Assembly (NCBI GenBank): GCA_025935675.1
Contig: JAICUU010000004.1
Location: 1-46,885, forward strand
Reading direction: 5' to 3'
Source: Burkholderiales bacterium
Lineage (GTDB): Bacteria; Pseudomonadota; Gammaproteobacteria; Burkholderiales; Casimicrobiaceae
DNA length: 46,885 nucleotides
The notes under the pieces are model-generated. The model saw only the letters and a list, made by a program, of their open reading frames with translations. It had not been told where the DNA came from and did not search any database. A program made the translations under genes and the position numbers. Below are positions 38,707-46,885 of this stretch, piece by piece (position 1 is the stretch's first letter; each line of letters opens with the position of its first letter).

Positions 38707-39920
38707 CGCGGGCGGCGGCGCTGCCGCGCTCGTGGGGCTTCGCCGCGCTGCTGGCGTCCCTCGCGATGATCGGGCCGTTTTCGATCGACCTCTATTTGCC
38801 GGCGTTCCCGGCGATCGCGCAGGGCTTCGACGTCGCGCCGATCGCCGTCCAGCAGACGCTGTCGGTGTATCTCTTCGCGTACGCGGGCATGATGCTGTGG
38901 CACGGCGCGCTTTCCGACGCGTTCGGGCGGCGCCCGGTGGTGATCGGCGCGTTGTGCGTCTACGCAATCGCCACGCTCGGCTGCGCGATCGCCGGCAACA
39001 TCCAGTCGCTGTGGCTGTTCCGCGCGCTGCAAGGCATCTCGGCCGGCGGCCCGCTGGTCGTGGGTCGCGCGGTGATCCGCGACCGACTGCATGGCGCCGA
39101 CGCGCAGCGCCTGATGTCGCAGGTGACGATGGTGTTCGGCGCAGCGCCCGCGATCGCGCCGATCGTCGGCGGCATCCTGCTCAACACGCTCGGCTGGCGC
39201 GCGATCTTCTGGGTCCTGCTTGCGTTCGTCATCGCCACGATCGCGTGGACGGCGCGCGCGCTGGACGAGACGCTGCCGAAGCACGTGCGCCAGCCGCTCG
39301 ACGCGCGGCGCATGTGGCACAACTACGTCGCGGTGCTGACGCATCGCGACTTCCTGATGCTGGCCGCGGTGCCCGCGCTCAACTTCGCCGCGTTCTTCAT
39401 CTACGTGGCGCTCGCGCCGACATTCCTCATCGACAAGCTCGGCGTGTCGACGTGGGGCTTCGCCGTGCTGTTCATCCCGCTGATCGCCGGCGTGATGATC
39501 GGCGCGGCGATCTCGGGCCGCGTCGCAGGGCTCCTCACGCCGTCGCGGACGATCGACATCGGCTTCATGTTCATGGGAGGCGCCGCACTCGCCAACGTCG
39601 CCATCTCGGCGTTTGCGCCGCCGGGCGTCGCCTGGAACATCGCGCCGGTCGCGGTGTTCACCATCGGCTCGGCGATGGTGACGCCGAGCGTGACGATCAT
39701 GCTGCTCGACCTCTTCCCGGCGACGCGCGGCCTCGCCTCGTCGCTGCAGGGCTTCGTGCAGTTCACGCTGGGCGGCTTCAATGCGGGTACCATTGCGCCG
39801 CTGCTCGACGCGACGCTCCTGACGATGGCGCTCGGCATGGCCGCATTCACCGCCGCGAGCTACGCGATCTGGCGCCTGTACCGGCGCGCGCCCGCGCCTT
39901 CACTTCCCGCCGCCCCATGA
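38703..39920 (+). CDS. Bcr/CflA-type multidrug efflux MFS transporter
   Basis: A 405-residue, 12-helix major facilitator. The start region GPFSIDLYLPAFPAIAQGF and the motif LSDAFGRRPVVIGALCVYA (loop 2-3, MFS motif A) are typical of the Bcr/CflA drug-resistance branch. GISAGGPLVVGRAVIRDR and VFGAAPAIAPIVGGILLNTLGWR (motif C) follow. The only plausible start is TTG at 38703, sharing TTGA with the cysB stop; the first in-frame ATG would remove most of helix 1. Proton-driven export of small molecules is likely; since it is coupled to cysB, a cysteine-pathway metabolite is one possible substrate. Confidence 0.88.
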   Translation: MTRAAALPRSWGFAALLASLAMIGPFSIDLYLPAFPAIAQGFDVAPIAVQQTLSVYLFAYAGMMLWHGALSDAFGRRPVVIGALCVYAIATLGCAIAGNIQSLWLFRALQGISAGGPLVVGRAVIRDRLHGADAQRLMSQVTMVFGAAPAIAPIVGGILLNTLGWRAIFWVLLAFVIATIAWTARALDETLPKHVRQPLDARRMWHNYVAVLTHRDFLMLAAVPALNFAAFFIYVALAPTFLIDKLGVSTWGFAVLFIPLIAGVMIGAAISGRVAGLLTPSRTIDIGFMFMGGAALANVAISAFAPPGVAWNIAPVAVFTIGSAMVTPSVTIMLLDLFPATRGLASSLQGFVQFTLGGFNAGTIAPLLDATLLTMALGMAAFTAASYAIWRLYRRAPAPSLPAAP

Positions 39921-40414
39921 CTCGATTGCGTGCCTCCGCCCTCGTCGTCTTCGCGCTCGCGGCGCTCGCCGCGCTGCCGCTGCCGGCAGCCACGCCGCCC
40001 GATGCCGTGAAGGACACCGCCGCGCATCGCGTCAACAGCGGCCTCGCGCGAATCTCCATCGACGTCGGCGGCCGGGCGATCCGCGTCGAGGTCGCCGACT
40101 CGGCCGGCGTCCGCGAAACCGGGCTCATGAACCGCTTCAGCATCCCCGCCGACGAAGGCATGCTGTTCGTGTTCCCGGTGCCGCAGCCGCTGGCGTTCTG
40201 GATGCATGACACGTACATGCCGCTGTCGATCGCGTTCATCGACGCCGAAGGCCGCATCCTCAACATCGAGGAGATGGCGCCGCGCAGCGACGCCACGCAC
40301 CTGTCGCACGGCGAGGCGCTGTACGCGCTGGAGATGCGCCAAGGCTGGTTCCGCCGCCACGGCATCGAGCCGGGCGCCTTCGTCACGCACCTGCCGAAGC
40401 CTTCGCGCGACTAG
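39917..40414 (+). CDS. Exported DUF192 protein
   Basis: A 165-residue protein with a signal peptide (ALVVFALAALAALPLPAA) and one DUF192 domain. The domain signatures are ETGLMNRFSIPADEGMLFVF, FWMHDTYMPLSIAFIDAEGRI and YALEMRQGWFRRHGI. The function of the family is unsettled. The ATG overlaps the MFS stop by four bases (ATGA), so it belongs to the cysB-MFS transcript. Its TAG stop shares CTAG with the stop codon of the convergent HAD gene. Confidence 0.88.
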   Translation: MTRLRASALVVFALAALAALPLPAATPPDAVKDTAAHRVNSGLARISIDVGGRAIRVEVADSAGVRETGLMNRFSIPADEGMLFVFPVPQPLAFWMHDTYMPLSIAFIDAEGRILNIEEMAPRSDATHLSHGEALYALEMRQGWFRRHGIEPGAFVTHLPKPSRD

Positions 40415-41106
40415 GCTCTCGCGGCGAGCCACGCGCGCAGCGCCGCGACCGACTCGACGACCGCGAGCGGCGCACGCGCGGCGAGACTCGCATGCTCGTG
40501 CGCGCCGTACGCGACGGCGAGCGCGTCGGCGCCCGCGTTGCGCGCGAGGTCGAGGTCGTGCGTGGTGTCGCCGATCATCAACGTCTCGCGCGGCGACACC
40601 CCGGTCGCGTCCATCAGCGCGACCAGCATGTCCGGGTACGGCTTGGGGCGCCCTTCGTCGGCGCAGCGCGTGACGTGGAAACGCGACGCGAGGCCGTGAT
40701 GCGCGAGCGCGCGATCGAGGCCGACGCGCGTCTTGCCCGTCGCCACCGCGAGCCGGAAGCCGGCCCCGGCGAGGTCGGCCAGCAGCGTGCGCGCGCCGTC
40801 GAACAGCGGGATGCTCGCGTCCCCCGCGAGGTAGTGATGGCGATAGCGCGCCGAGAGCTCGACGTAGCGCGCGGGATCGAGGCCGGGCGCGACGTGGCGC
40901 AGCGAATCGGCGAGGCCGAGGCCGATCACGTAGCGCGCGTCGTCGACCGCCGGCACCGTGCAGCCGATGTCCGCGCAGGCCGAGCGGATCGACTCGGCGA
41001 TCATCGTCGTCGAGTCCGCGATCGTGCCGTCCCAGTCGAACACGATGAGGCGGTAGCGGCGCGGCGACGGCATCGCCGCCGGCCCCTGCTGGGCGTTCGT
41101 TGTCAC
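40411..41106 (-). CDS. HAD-superfamily hydrolase, phosphoglycolate phosphatase-like
   Basis: A 231-residue HAD phosphatase. Motif I is FDWDGTIADS with nucleophile Asp24 and acid Asp26, motif II lies in LAVATGKTRVGL, and the later motifs are RPKPYPDML and MIGDTTHDLDLARNAG. The cap domain is the small helical type used by Gph-like enzymes on small phosphorylated metabolites. The start is GTG at 41106, sharing GTGA with the rluC stop; an ATG twelve codons in (41073) is an alternative. The rluC-HAD pair is a conserved arrangement in betaproteobacteria. Confidence 0.9.
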   Translation of the reverse strand: MTTNAQQGPAAMPSPRRYRLIVFDWDGTIADSTTMIAESIRSACADIGCTVPAVDDARYVIGLGLADSLRHVAPGLDPARYVELSARYRHHYLAGDASIPLFDGARTLLADLAGAGFRLAVATGKTRVGLDRALAHHGLASRFHVTRCADEGRPKPYPDMLVALMDATGVSPRETLMIGDTTHDLDLARNAGADALAVAYGAHEHASLAARAPLAVVESVAALRAWLAARA

Positions 41107-42092
41107 GCGGCCTCGCCTGCGGCCGCCCGCGATCGCGCGGCGGGTCCCAGCGTCTCGATGAAGCGCGCGAGGTCATCGGGCAGCGGCGAGCGCAGGACGA
41201 GCGGCTCGCCCGTCAGCGGATGCGCGAGCGCGAGCGTGGCCGCATGCAGGAACATCCGCTTCAATCCCGCCTTGGCGAGCTCGCGGTTCCACGCGAAATC
41301 GCCGTACTTGTCGTCGCCGGCGAGCGGGAAGCCGAGGTGCGTCAGATGGACCCGGATCTGGTGCGTGCGGCCGGTGCGAAGCTCCGCCTCGAGCAGCGCC
41401 AGCGGCGGCTCGTGGGCGGGCCACACGGCCTCGCGCCGGAAGATCGTCAGCGCCGCCTGGCCGCCCTCGGCGACGCGCACGCGCCGCTCGCCTTCGCGCG
41501 TCACGAATTTGTGGACGTCGAGCGCGACCTTGCGCGTCGCGTCGCGCCAGCGGCCGCGCACCATCACGCGGTAGCGCTTGTCGACGCCGCCGTCGCGCCA
41601 CGCCGCGTGCAGCGCGGTCAGCGCCGCGCGCTTCTTGGCGACGAGCAGCACGCCCGAGGTTTCGCGATCGAGCCGGTGCACGAGCTCGAGGAAGCGCGCG
41701 TCCGGGCGCGCCGCGCGCAACTGCTCGATGAGGCCGTGCGCGATGCCGCTGCCGCCGTGCACGGCGAGCCCCGCCGGCTTGTCGACGGCGACGACCGCGT
41801 CGTCCTCGTAGAGGATCGACGCATCGAGCGGCCGCGCGCGCGGCGCCCCTTCCCGCGCGGCAAGGCGCACCGGCGGGATGCGCAGGGAGTCGCCGGCCGC
41901 GAGGCGTGCCTCGGGCGAAACCCGCGCGCCGTTGAGGCGCACCTCCCCAGAGCGCAGGATCCGGTAGACGTGGCTCTTGGGCACGCCCTTGAGCGCGCGC
42001 AGCAGGTAGTTGTCGACCCGCTGGCCCGCGGACTCCTCGCCGATGTCGACGCGGTTGGCGGCGTCCGCGCGCAGGGTTGGCGAGGCAGGCAT
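41103..42092 (-). CDS. rluC: 23S rRNA pseudouridine synthase RluC
   Basis: A 329-residue RluC/RluD-family enzyme that makes pseudouridines in 23S rRNA (positions 955, 2504 and 2580 for E. coli RluC). The S4 domain is at about residues 23-85 (GQRVDNYLLRALKGVPKSHVYRILRSGEVRLNG). The catalytic Asp142 is in VHRLDRETSGVLLV, and RTHQIRVHLTHLGFPLAGDDKYG follows. The ATG at 42092 is preferred over a GTG at 42119. The gene is divergent from rne, the standard neighbour of rluC in many proteobacteria. Confidence 0.94.
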   Translation of the reverse strand: MPASPTLRADAANRVDIGEESAGQRVDNYLLRALKGVPKSHVYRILRSGEVRLNGARVSPEARLAAGDSLRIPPVRLAAREGAPRARPLDASILYEDDAVVAVDKPAGLAVHGGSGIAHGLIEQLRAARPDARFLELVHRLDRETSGVLLVAKKRAALTALHAAWRDGGVDKRYRVMVRGRWRDATRKVALDVHKFVTREGERRVRVAEGGQAALTIFRREAVWPAHEPPLALLEAELRTGRTHQIRVHLTHLGFPLAGDDKYGDFAWNRELAKAGLKRMFLHAATLALAHPLTGEPLVLRSPLPDDLARFIETLGPAARSRAAAGEAA

Positions 42093-42101
42093 GGCGTTGT
42101 C

Positions 42102-42130
42102 ACTGTAACGGCGGCGCACCGGGCTGTCGA
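42102..42130 (-). promoter_or_regulatory. Candidate rluC promoter
   Basis: On the minus strand TCGACA (42130-42125) and TACAGT (42107-42102) are 17 bases apart. The predicted start near 42095 would leave an almost leaderless rluC message, which weakens the call unless rluC is translated that way. Confidence 0.3.
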
Positions 42131-42172
42131 GCGTCGCGCCCCGCGAAACCTGCGGCGGTTCATGGGCTTAGC

Positions 42173-42202
42173 TTGCGGACTTCGACCGGCGGGCGGTATA
42201 CT
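42173..42202 (+). promoter_or_regulatory. Candidate sigma-70 promoter for rne
   Basis: TTGCGG at 42173-42178 and TATACT at 42197-42202 are separated by 18 bases. Transcription would begin near 42209, giving a leader of about 660 bases before the rne ATG. A long leader is known for E. coli rne, where it mediates autoregulation by RNase E cleavage. Confidence 0.5.
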
Positions 42203-42871
42203 TCGCGGCGAAACCGCCGTCATGCGGCGGCGAGCGCGATGGGTGCACGGATCCTCTCACGGACCGAACGGCCCTTCAGTCCGCGCCCGCCGCGCTGCGA
42301 CCGTCCCCAAGCCGCCGCGATGCGCGTTCGCGCGCCGCGGCCACGCCATGGAACGGTGACCCGGCGGCTTCTCCGGACGCCGGTCTTGTCGCTCGCCGGC
42401 CCGAGTCGCCCCCTTCGGGCGATCCAGCCGGGATTGGAGCGGCGCATTGGTATTGGCGCAGTCGACGCGACCCGGTTCAGGGCCAGCGAGGCGGCTGCGC
42501 GGCGAAGACCGGGCTTCACGCCGCTCCTCGCGGATTCGAGCGTCCCCAGGCGCCGGCTCGTGCCGGCATGACGGGTCGAGTGCCGGAAGCCGCGACGCGT
42601 GCGACATGCCCGTGCCGGCACGTGACGAACGCGTGCCGGCCGACGAACGAGAAGACGATGACCGCAAGGCGCGCGAACCGCGCGCCGCTGCCCCACGCGA
42701 TGCAGCCACCCCGCACCGCTCCCGTCGCATCCGCCTCCCGGCCCTCGCGGGCCGCGCTGGCGTTCGTCCGTACCGCCGCGCACTGACCGCAACGCGGGGC
42801 GCCCGGCGCCCCGCCCGCTCGCAGGCCCGTCCCCGGCGTCGCACTCGCGACGTGCCGAAAGGACAAGACGC
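42203..42871 (+). promoter_or_regulatory. Long structured rne 5' leader (gap without a convincing gene)
   Basis: This is the only gene-free stretch longer than 300 bases. It contains several potential RNA stems: TCGCCC/GGGCGA at 42406-42422 around a 5-base loop, the palindrome at 42611-42622, and a 9-bp stem with a 3-base loop at 42794-42814, which ends 57 bases before the rne ATG. The motif GTGCCGG recurs at 42560, 42580, 42612 and 42633. AAGGAC lies just before the ATG as ribosome-binding site. By analogy with enterobacterial rne, the stems may be targets through which RNase E controls its own mRNA; that is inference. Confidence 0.5.
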
Positions 42872-45800
42872 ATGAAGCGCATGCTGTTCAACGCCACGCA
42901 GGCCGAAGAGCTTCGCGTGGCGATCGTCGATGGGCAGAAGCTCATCGACCTCGACATCGAATCCGCTGCCAAGGAGCAGCGCAAGTCGAACATCTACAAG
43001 GCCGTGATCACGCGCGTCGAGCCGTCGCTCGAGGCGTGCTTCGTCGACTACGGCACCGAGCGCCACGGCTTCCTGCCGTTCAAGGAGATCGCGCCGCAGT
43101 ACGTCGACAACGGCGGCCGCGGCCGCGCCGTGGACCACCTGCGCGAGGGCCAGGAGCTCATCGTCCAGGTCGACAAGGACGAGCGCGGCAACAAGGGCGC
43201 CGCGCTGACCACGTACATCTCGCTCGCCGGGCGCTACCTCGTGCTGATGCCGAACAACCCGCGCGGTGGCGGCGTGTCGCGCCGCGTCGAGGGCGAGGAG
43301 CGCAACGAGCTGCGCGACGCGATCGCCGGCCTCGACGTGCCGGAGGGCATGAGCGTCATCGCCCGCACCGCGGGCATCGGCCGCACGACCGAAGAGCTGC
43401 AGTGGGACCTGAACTACCTGATGCAGCTGTGGCGCGCCGTCGAGGACGCCGCGAAGATCCAGCCGGGCGCCTACCTCATCTACCAGGAGTCGAGCCTCGT
43501 CATCCGCGCGATCCGCGACTACTTCTCGCCGGACATCGGCGAGCTTTTGATCGACACCGAGGCGGTGTTCGAGCAGGCGCAGCAGTTCATGGGTCACGTG
43601 ATGCCCGGCAACGTGTCGCGCGTCAAGCTCTACCACGACGACGTGCCGCTGTTCTCTCGCTTCCAGATCGAGCACCAGATCGAGACCGCGTACGCCCGCA
43701 CCGTGCCGCTGCCCTCCGGCGGCGCCGTGGTGATCGACCACACCGAGGCGCTGGTCAGCGTCGACGTCAACTCGGCGCGCGCCACCAAGGGCGGCGACAT
43801 CGAGACCACCGCGTTCAACACGAACCTCGAGGCGGCCGACGAGGTCGCGCGCCAGCTGCGCCTGCGCGACCTGGGCGGGCTCGTCGTCATCGACTTCATC
43901 GACATGGAGAGCGCCCGCAACCAGCGCGAGGTGGAAGTGCGCCTGCGCGATGCGCTCAAGTACGACCGCGCGCGCATCCAGCTCGGCAAGATCTCGCGCT
44001 TCGGCCTGATGGAGCTGTCGCGCCAGCGGCTGCGCCCGGCGCTCGCCGAGTCGGCGCACATCCCCTGCCCGCGCTGCCACGGTGTCGGCCACATCCGCGG
44101 CACGGAGTCCACGGCGCTGCACATCCTGCGCATCCTGCAGGAGGAGGCGATGAAGGAGAACACCGCGCAGGTGATCGCGCAGGTGCCCGTCGACGTCGCC
44201 ACGTTCCTGTTGAACGAGAAGCGCAACGACGTGCTGTCGATCGAGACGCGCTTCAAGGTGAACGTGCTGCTGGTGCCGAACAAGTTCCTCGAGACGCCGA
44301 ACTTCAGCATCGACCGCCTGCGCCACGACGAGCTCAACCAGCAGGAGCCGCTGCCGCCGTCGTTCGACATGGTCGCGCGGCCGGAAGAAACCGATCTCGC
44401 GAAGGAGAAGAAGGAAGAAGCCGCCGAGCCGCGCCAGCAGCCGGTGGTGCGTGGCATCGCGCCGGCGCAGCCGGCGCCGATGCCCGTGGAAGCCGCAGCC
44501 GCGCCGGTCGCGGCGCCTGTGGTCGCAGCAACGCCGGCGCAGGGTTGGCTCGGTCGCGTGGCGACGTGGTTCCGAGGCACACCGGCGCCGGCGAGCGCGC
44601 CGGCTGCAGCGGCGCCCGCCGCCGCTGCAGCCGGTGCGCGCCGGGAATCGCGCGACGAGCGCCGCGACAATCGCCGCCCGCACGGCGGACGGCGTGACGA
44701 ACGGCGTGACGAACGCCATGGCGAGCGTCGCGAAGGCGACGCGCGCCGCGGCGGACGCGATCGCGATGGACGTGACGGTCGCGGAGCGCGCGGTGAGCGT
44801 GGTGAGCGCAGCGAGCGCGATGCGTCGCGCGATGGGCGCGGCAACGCCGCACGCGAGGAGCGCGGCAACGCCGCACGCGAGGAGCGCGGCAACGGCGGGC
44901 GAGAAGAGCGCGCACCGCGCCACGATCGCGAGCGCTCCGGCGCACCCGACGAGCGCCGTGACGGTCGCAAGGGTCGCGAGCGCCAGGACGCGCGCCGCGA
45001 TCCCGCGCACGCCTCGACCCATGAGCCCGCAGCCGGGACGCCGGCCGCAGCCGAGGCCGCGGAAGTCCCGCGCGCACCGCGCGAGCGCCGCCCCGACGAC
45101 AAGCGCGGCACGCCGCGCGCGGCGAAAGGCAACGGTAACGGCAACGGTGCGAGCCACGAGGTCGCGGCGATCACCGCAGCGACGGGTACGCCCGCCGAGC
45201 ACGACGAGCATCGCGACGGCACGCGCCGGCGTCGCCGTCGCGGCCGCGGCGGTGGCGGCGAGCGCGCCGAGGGATCGGCGGGCAACGGCGACCACGGCGG
45301 CCGCGAACCGCGTTCCGCACGTGGCGAATCGGGCAGCGAGGCGCCGCGCGCGCACGACGAGCCTCACGCGGAGCTCGAGCGCAGCAGTGCGCCTGCGGAT
45401 ACGCATGACGCGTACGCGCCGGCGGCCTCGGAGCCCGTCGCCCACGACGCGGCGCACGACGAGCCGGCCACGACGCACCGCGAGGCGCCCCCGCGTCGCG
45501 AAGCGGCTGCGCGCCAGCAACCGGCCGCGCGCATTGAGCCCGTAACCGATCACGAGCCGGCCGTGCAACCTGAGCGGGCCGAGCATCACGAACCGGCAAC
45601 GCATCACGAACCTGCAGCGCGCCACGAGCCCGCCGTGCGTCAAGAACCGGCGGTGCAGCGCGAAGGGGCCGCACCGGCCGCAGCGAAGCCCGAATCCGCG
45701 CGAGCGAAGCCGGCGGCCGCGCCTGCGGCACCTCGCCACTTCGAGCCGGTTGCGCTGTCGCTGCCGCCGGAGTCGGGCCTCGAGCTCGTCGAGACGCGTC

Positions 45801-45934
45801 ACGCGGCGCCCGCACCGGACGCCGACGAGACCCCGGCGCCGCGCCCGCGGCGTGCACGTCCGAAGCGCGTCGAGATCGCGAGCGAGCCGCTCGAGATGGT
45901 CGAGACGCGCAAGGACGCGCCGCCGTCCGCGTAG
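42872..45934 (+). CDS. rne: Ribonuclease E
   Basis: A 1,020-residue endoribonuclease, core of the RNA degradosome and of rRNA/tRNA processing. The S1 domain is at about residues 36-120 ([22 protein letters not shown]). The metal-binding catalytic aspartates are Asp298 in [16 protein letters not shown] and Asp341 in [16 protein letters not shown]. The zinc-link cysteines are Cys399 and Cys402 in CPRCHG. From about residue 510 the protein is a disordered scaffold rich in Arg, Asp and Glu, with tandem repeats and a His-Glu-Pro-Ala repeat region, likely for RNA and partner binding. It ends with two copies of a LE(L/M)VETR motif. The start [18 protein letters not shown] is canonical. Confidence 0.96.
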   Translation: MKRMLFNATQAEELRVAIVDGQKLIDLDIESAAKEQRKSNIYKAVITRVEPSLEACFVDYGTERHGFLPFKEIAPQYVDNGGRGRAVDHLREGQELIVQVDKDERGNKGAALTTYISLAGRYLVLMPNNPRGGGVSRRVEGEERNELRDAIAGLDVPEGMSVIARTAGIGRTTEELQWDLNYLMQLWRAVEDAAKIQPGAYLIYQESSLVIRAIRDYFSPDIGELLIDTEAVFEQAQQFMGHVMPGNVSRVKLYHDDVPLFSRFQIEHQIETAYARTVPLPSGGAVVIDHTEALVSVDVNSARATKGGDIETTAFNTNLEAADEVARQLRLRDLGGLVVIDFIDMESARNQREVEVRLRDALKYDRARIQLGKISRFGLMELSRQRLRPALAESAHIPCPRCHGVGHIRGTESTALHILRILQEEAMKENTAQVIAQVPVDVATFLLNEKRNDVLSIETRFKVNVLLVPNKFLETPNFSIDRLRHDELNQQEPLPPSFDMVARPEETDLAKEKKEEAAEPRQQPVVRGIAPAQPAPMPVEAAAAPVAAPVVAATPAQGWLGRVATWFRGTPAPASAPAAAAPAAAAAGARRESRDERRDNRRPHGGRRDERRDERHGERREGDARRGGRDRDGRDGRGARGERGERSERDASRDGRGNAAREERGNAAREERGNGGREERAPRHDRERSGAPDERRDGRKGRERQDARRDPAHASTHEPAAGTPAAAEAAEVPRAPRERRPDDKRGTPRAAKGNGNGNGASHEVAAITAATGTPAEHDEHRDGTRRRRRRGRGGGGERAEGSAGNGDHGGREPRSARGESGSEAPRAHDEPHAELERSSAPADTHDAYAPAASEPVAHDAAHDEPATTHREAPPRREAAARQQPAARIEPVTDHEPAVQPERAEHHEPATHHEPAARHEPAVRQEPAVQREGAAPAAAKPESARAKPAAAPAAPRHFEPVALSLPPESGLELVETRHAAPAPDADETPAPRPRRARPKRVEIASEPLEMVETRKDAPPSA
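44837..44908 (+). repeat. Three tandem 24-base repeats in the rne scaffold region
   Basis: Three consecutive 24-base units begin at 44837, 44861 and 44885. The first two are identical and the third has a few changes. Each encodes an eight-residue unit of the RGNAAREE type. The unit is a multiple of three, so copy-number change would keep the rne frame. A shorter 12-base duplication encoding RRDE lies upstream near 44692-44715. Confidence 0.85.
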
Positions 45935-45952
45935 CGCCGGCTCGTGCGGCTC

Positions 45953-46885
45953 ATGCGCTTGGCCCTTGCCGCGGCGGCCTTCATGGTCGCCGCGGCGCTC
46001 GTCGCCGGCAGCGCGCAGGCGGGCGCCGACCCGCACAAGGTGCTGCGGATCGCGTTCAACGACATCGCGAGCCTCGACCCGCAGCAGCCCACCGACCTCT
46101 ACTCGACACGGCTCACGTCGCAGGTCTTCGAGGCGCTCTACCAGTTCGAGTACCTCGCGACGCCGGCCCACGTCATTCCCAACACCGCCGCGGCGATGCC
46201 GCAGGTGTCGCCCGACGGCCGCACGTGGACGATCACGCTGCAGAAGGGGATCCGCTTCACCGACGATCCCGCGTTCAAGGGCAAGCCGCGCGAGCTCGTC
46301 GCGCAGGACTACGTCTACTCGATCAAGCGGATGATCGACCCCAACCTGCGCGGCGGCGGCGACACCGGCATGACCGATGCGATCGCCGGCGCGCGCGCCG
46401 TCGTCGACGCCGCGCGCAAGCCGGGCGCTGCGTTCGATTACGACGCGCCGATCGCGGGGCTCACGGCGCCCGATCGCTACACGCTGCGCATCGTCCTCGA
46501 CCAGCCCGACTACACGCTGCTCGAGCAGCTCGCCGGCCTGCAGACGATGGCGGTCGCGCGCGAGGTCGTCGAGGCGTACGGCGACGACATCCTGTCGCAT
46601 CCGGTCGGCACGGGACCGTACAGGCTCGTCGAGTGGAAGCGCGCCTCGCGCGTGGTGTTCGACGCCAACCCGCATTACCGGACGCTCAGGTTTCCGGACA
46701 GCAGCGATCCTGCAAAGCGCGCGCTCGTGGCGTCGATGAAGGGCAAGGCGCTGCCGCAGGTCGGACGCGTCGAGGTGTCGATCATCGAGGAATCGCAGCC
46801 GATGATCCTCGCCTTCGAGCAGGGCAGCCTCGACCTCGCCGCGCTCGGCGGCGACGACATCCGCTTCGTCACGGGCAGCGACGGC
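45953..46885 (+). CDS. Family-5 ABC transporter substrate-binding protein (truncated by window edge)
   Basis: The first 311 codons of an extracytoplasmic solute-binding protein of the peptide/nickel/opine type. A Sec signal peptide (LALAAAAFMVAAALVAGSAQAG) precedes HKVLRIAFNDIASLDPQQ, the usual mature start. Family signatures are MPQVSPDGRTWTITLQKGIRF and the HPVGTGPYRLVEWKR block at about residues 222-236. The start is the ATG at 45953; a GTG at 45944 is in frame. It begins 18 bases after the rne stop, with no visible promoter between. The permease genes that should follow are beyond the window. Ligand cannot be inferred. Confidence 0.88.
   Translation, partial: MRLALAAAAFMVAAALVAGSAQAGADPHKVLRIAFNDIASLDPQQPTDLYSTRLTSQVFEALYQFEYLATPAHVIPNTAAAMPQVSPDGRTWTITLQKGIRFTDDPAFKGKPRELVAQDYVYSIKRMIDPNLRGGGDTGMTDAIAGARAVVDAARKPGAAFDYDAPIAGLTAPDRYTLRIVLDQPDYTLLEQLAGLQTMAVAREVVEAYGDDILSHPVGTGPYRLVEWKRASRVVFDANPHYRTLRFPDSSDPAKRALVASMKGKALPQVGRVEVSIIEESQPMILAFEQGSLDLAALGGDDIRFVTGSDG

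Noticed and set aside
42447-42875. A 142-codon frame in the rne leader overlapping the rne start
   Set aside because: Extremely Arg-rich, no good ribosome-binding site, no recognisable domain; better explained as non-coding leader in a GC-rich genome.
44837-44908. Possible CRISPR-like array
   Set aside because: The units are contiguous with no spacers, lie in the rne reading frame and encode a protein repeat.
42257-46675. A very long open frame (1,472 codons) antisense to rne
   Set aside because: It mirrors rne in a GC-rich sequence, has no recognisable domain, and is rich in Arg, Val, Leu and Ala as expected of a shadow frame. RNase E on the other strand is unequivocal.

Overview
The window is an ordinary stretch of a high-GC betaproteobacterial (probably Burkholderiales-like) chromosome. 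The organism is inferred from gene order and gene types, not from a marker gene. The supporting blocks are serS-rarA-lolA-ftsK with divergent trxB, ilvE with a zf-CHCC gene and waaF, nadE-glnB, a YciO-type gene with a site-2 protease, trpS, scpA, scpB and rluB, a fused LivM-LivG transporter protein, and rne divergent from rluC. I see no rRNA, tRNA, CRISPR array, phage or transposase gene. Coding density is very high, and many stop and start codons overlap.

Layout. 1-4583: start of serS and rarA (minus), a Tat-exported flavin amine oxidase and a MscS channel (plus), then a REP-like doublet. 4583-9712: ftsK, a small exported protein of unknown function and lolA (minus, stop/start coupled), diverging from trxB and an Smr-domain gene (plus). 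9717-16533: yhdP (minus) diverging from glnE (plus). 16644-19266 (plus): ilvE, zf-CHCC protein, waaF, SnoaL-like protein. 19232-29056 (minus): nadE, glnB, mscL, a four-gene branched-chain amino-acid-type ABC transporter, tldD and a sterol-desaturase-family membrane oxygenase. 29125-32147 (plus): a COG3146 acyltransferase-like protein, a crotonase-family protein with isomerase-type residues, and an HSDL2-like SDR. 32156-37637 (minus): YciO-type protein, M50 protease, trpS, scpA, scpB, rluB. 37759-40414 (plus): cysB, a Bcr/CflA-type MFS exporter, DUF192 protein. 40411-42092 (minus): HAD phosphatase, rluC. 42093-42871: the only long gap, holding divergent promoter candidates and a long structured rne leader. 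42872 to the end (plus): rne and the first part of a family-5 solute-binding protein.

Functional themes. Nitrogen status genes (glnE, glnB, glutamine-dependent nadE) lie in the same window as branched-chain amino acid handling (ilvE and the liv transporter). Chromosome segregation and division are represented by ftsK, scpAB and rarA, envelope biogenesis by lolA, yhdP and waaF, osmotic protection by mscS and mscL, and RNA metabolism by rne, rluB and rluC.

I found no convincing novel multi-gene system. The items most worth a second look are local: the REP-like doublet that forms the tail of mscS, the repeat- and hairpin-bearing rne leader, intercistronic hairpins in the liv cluster, the scpB/rluB gene overlap, atypical active-site residues in three enzymes, and an uncharacterised exported protein between ftsK and lolA.
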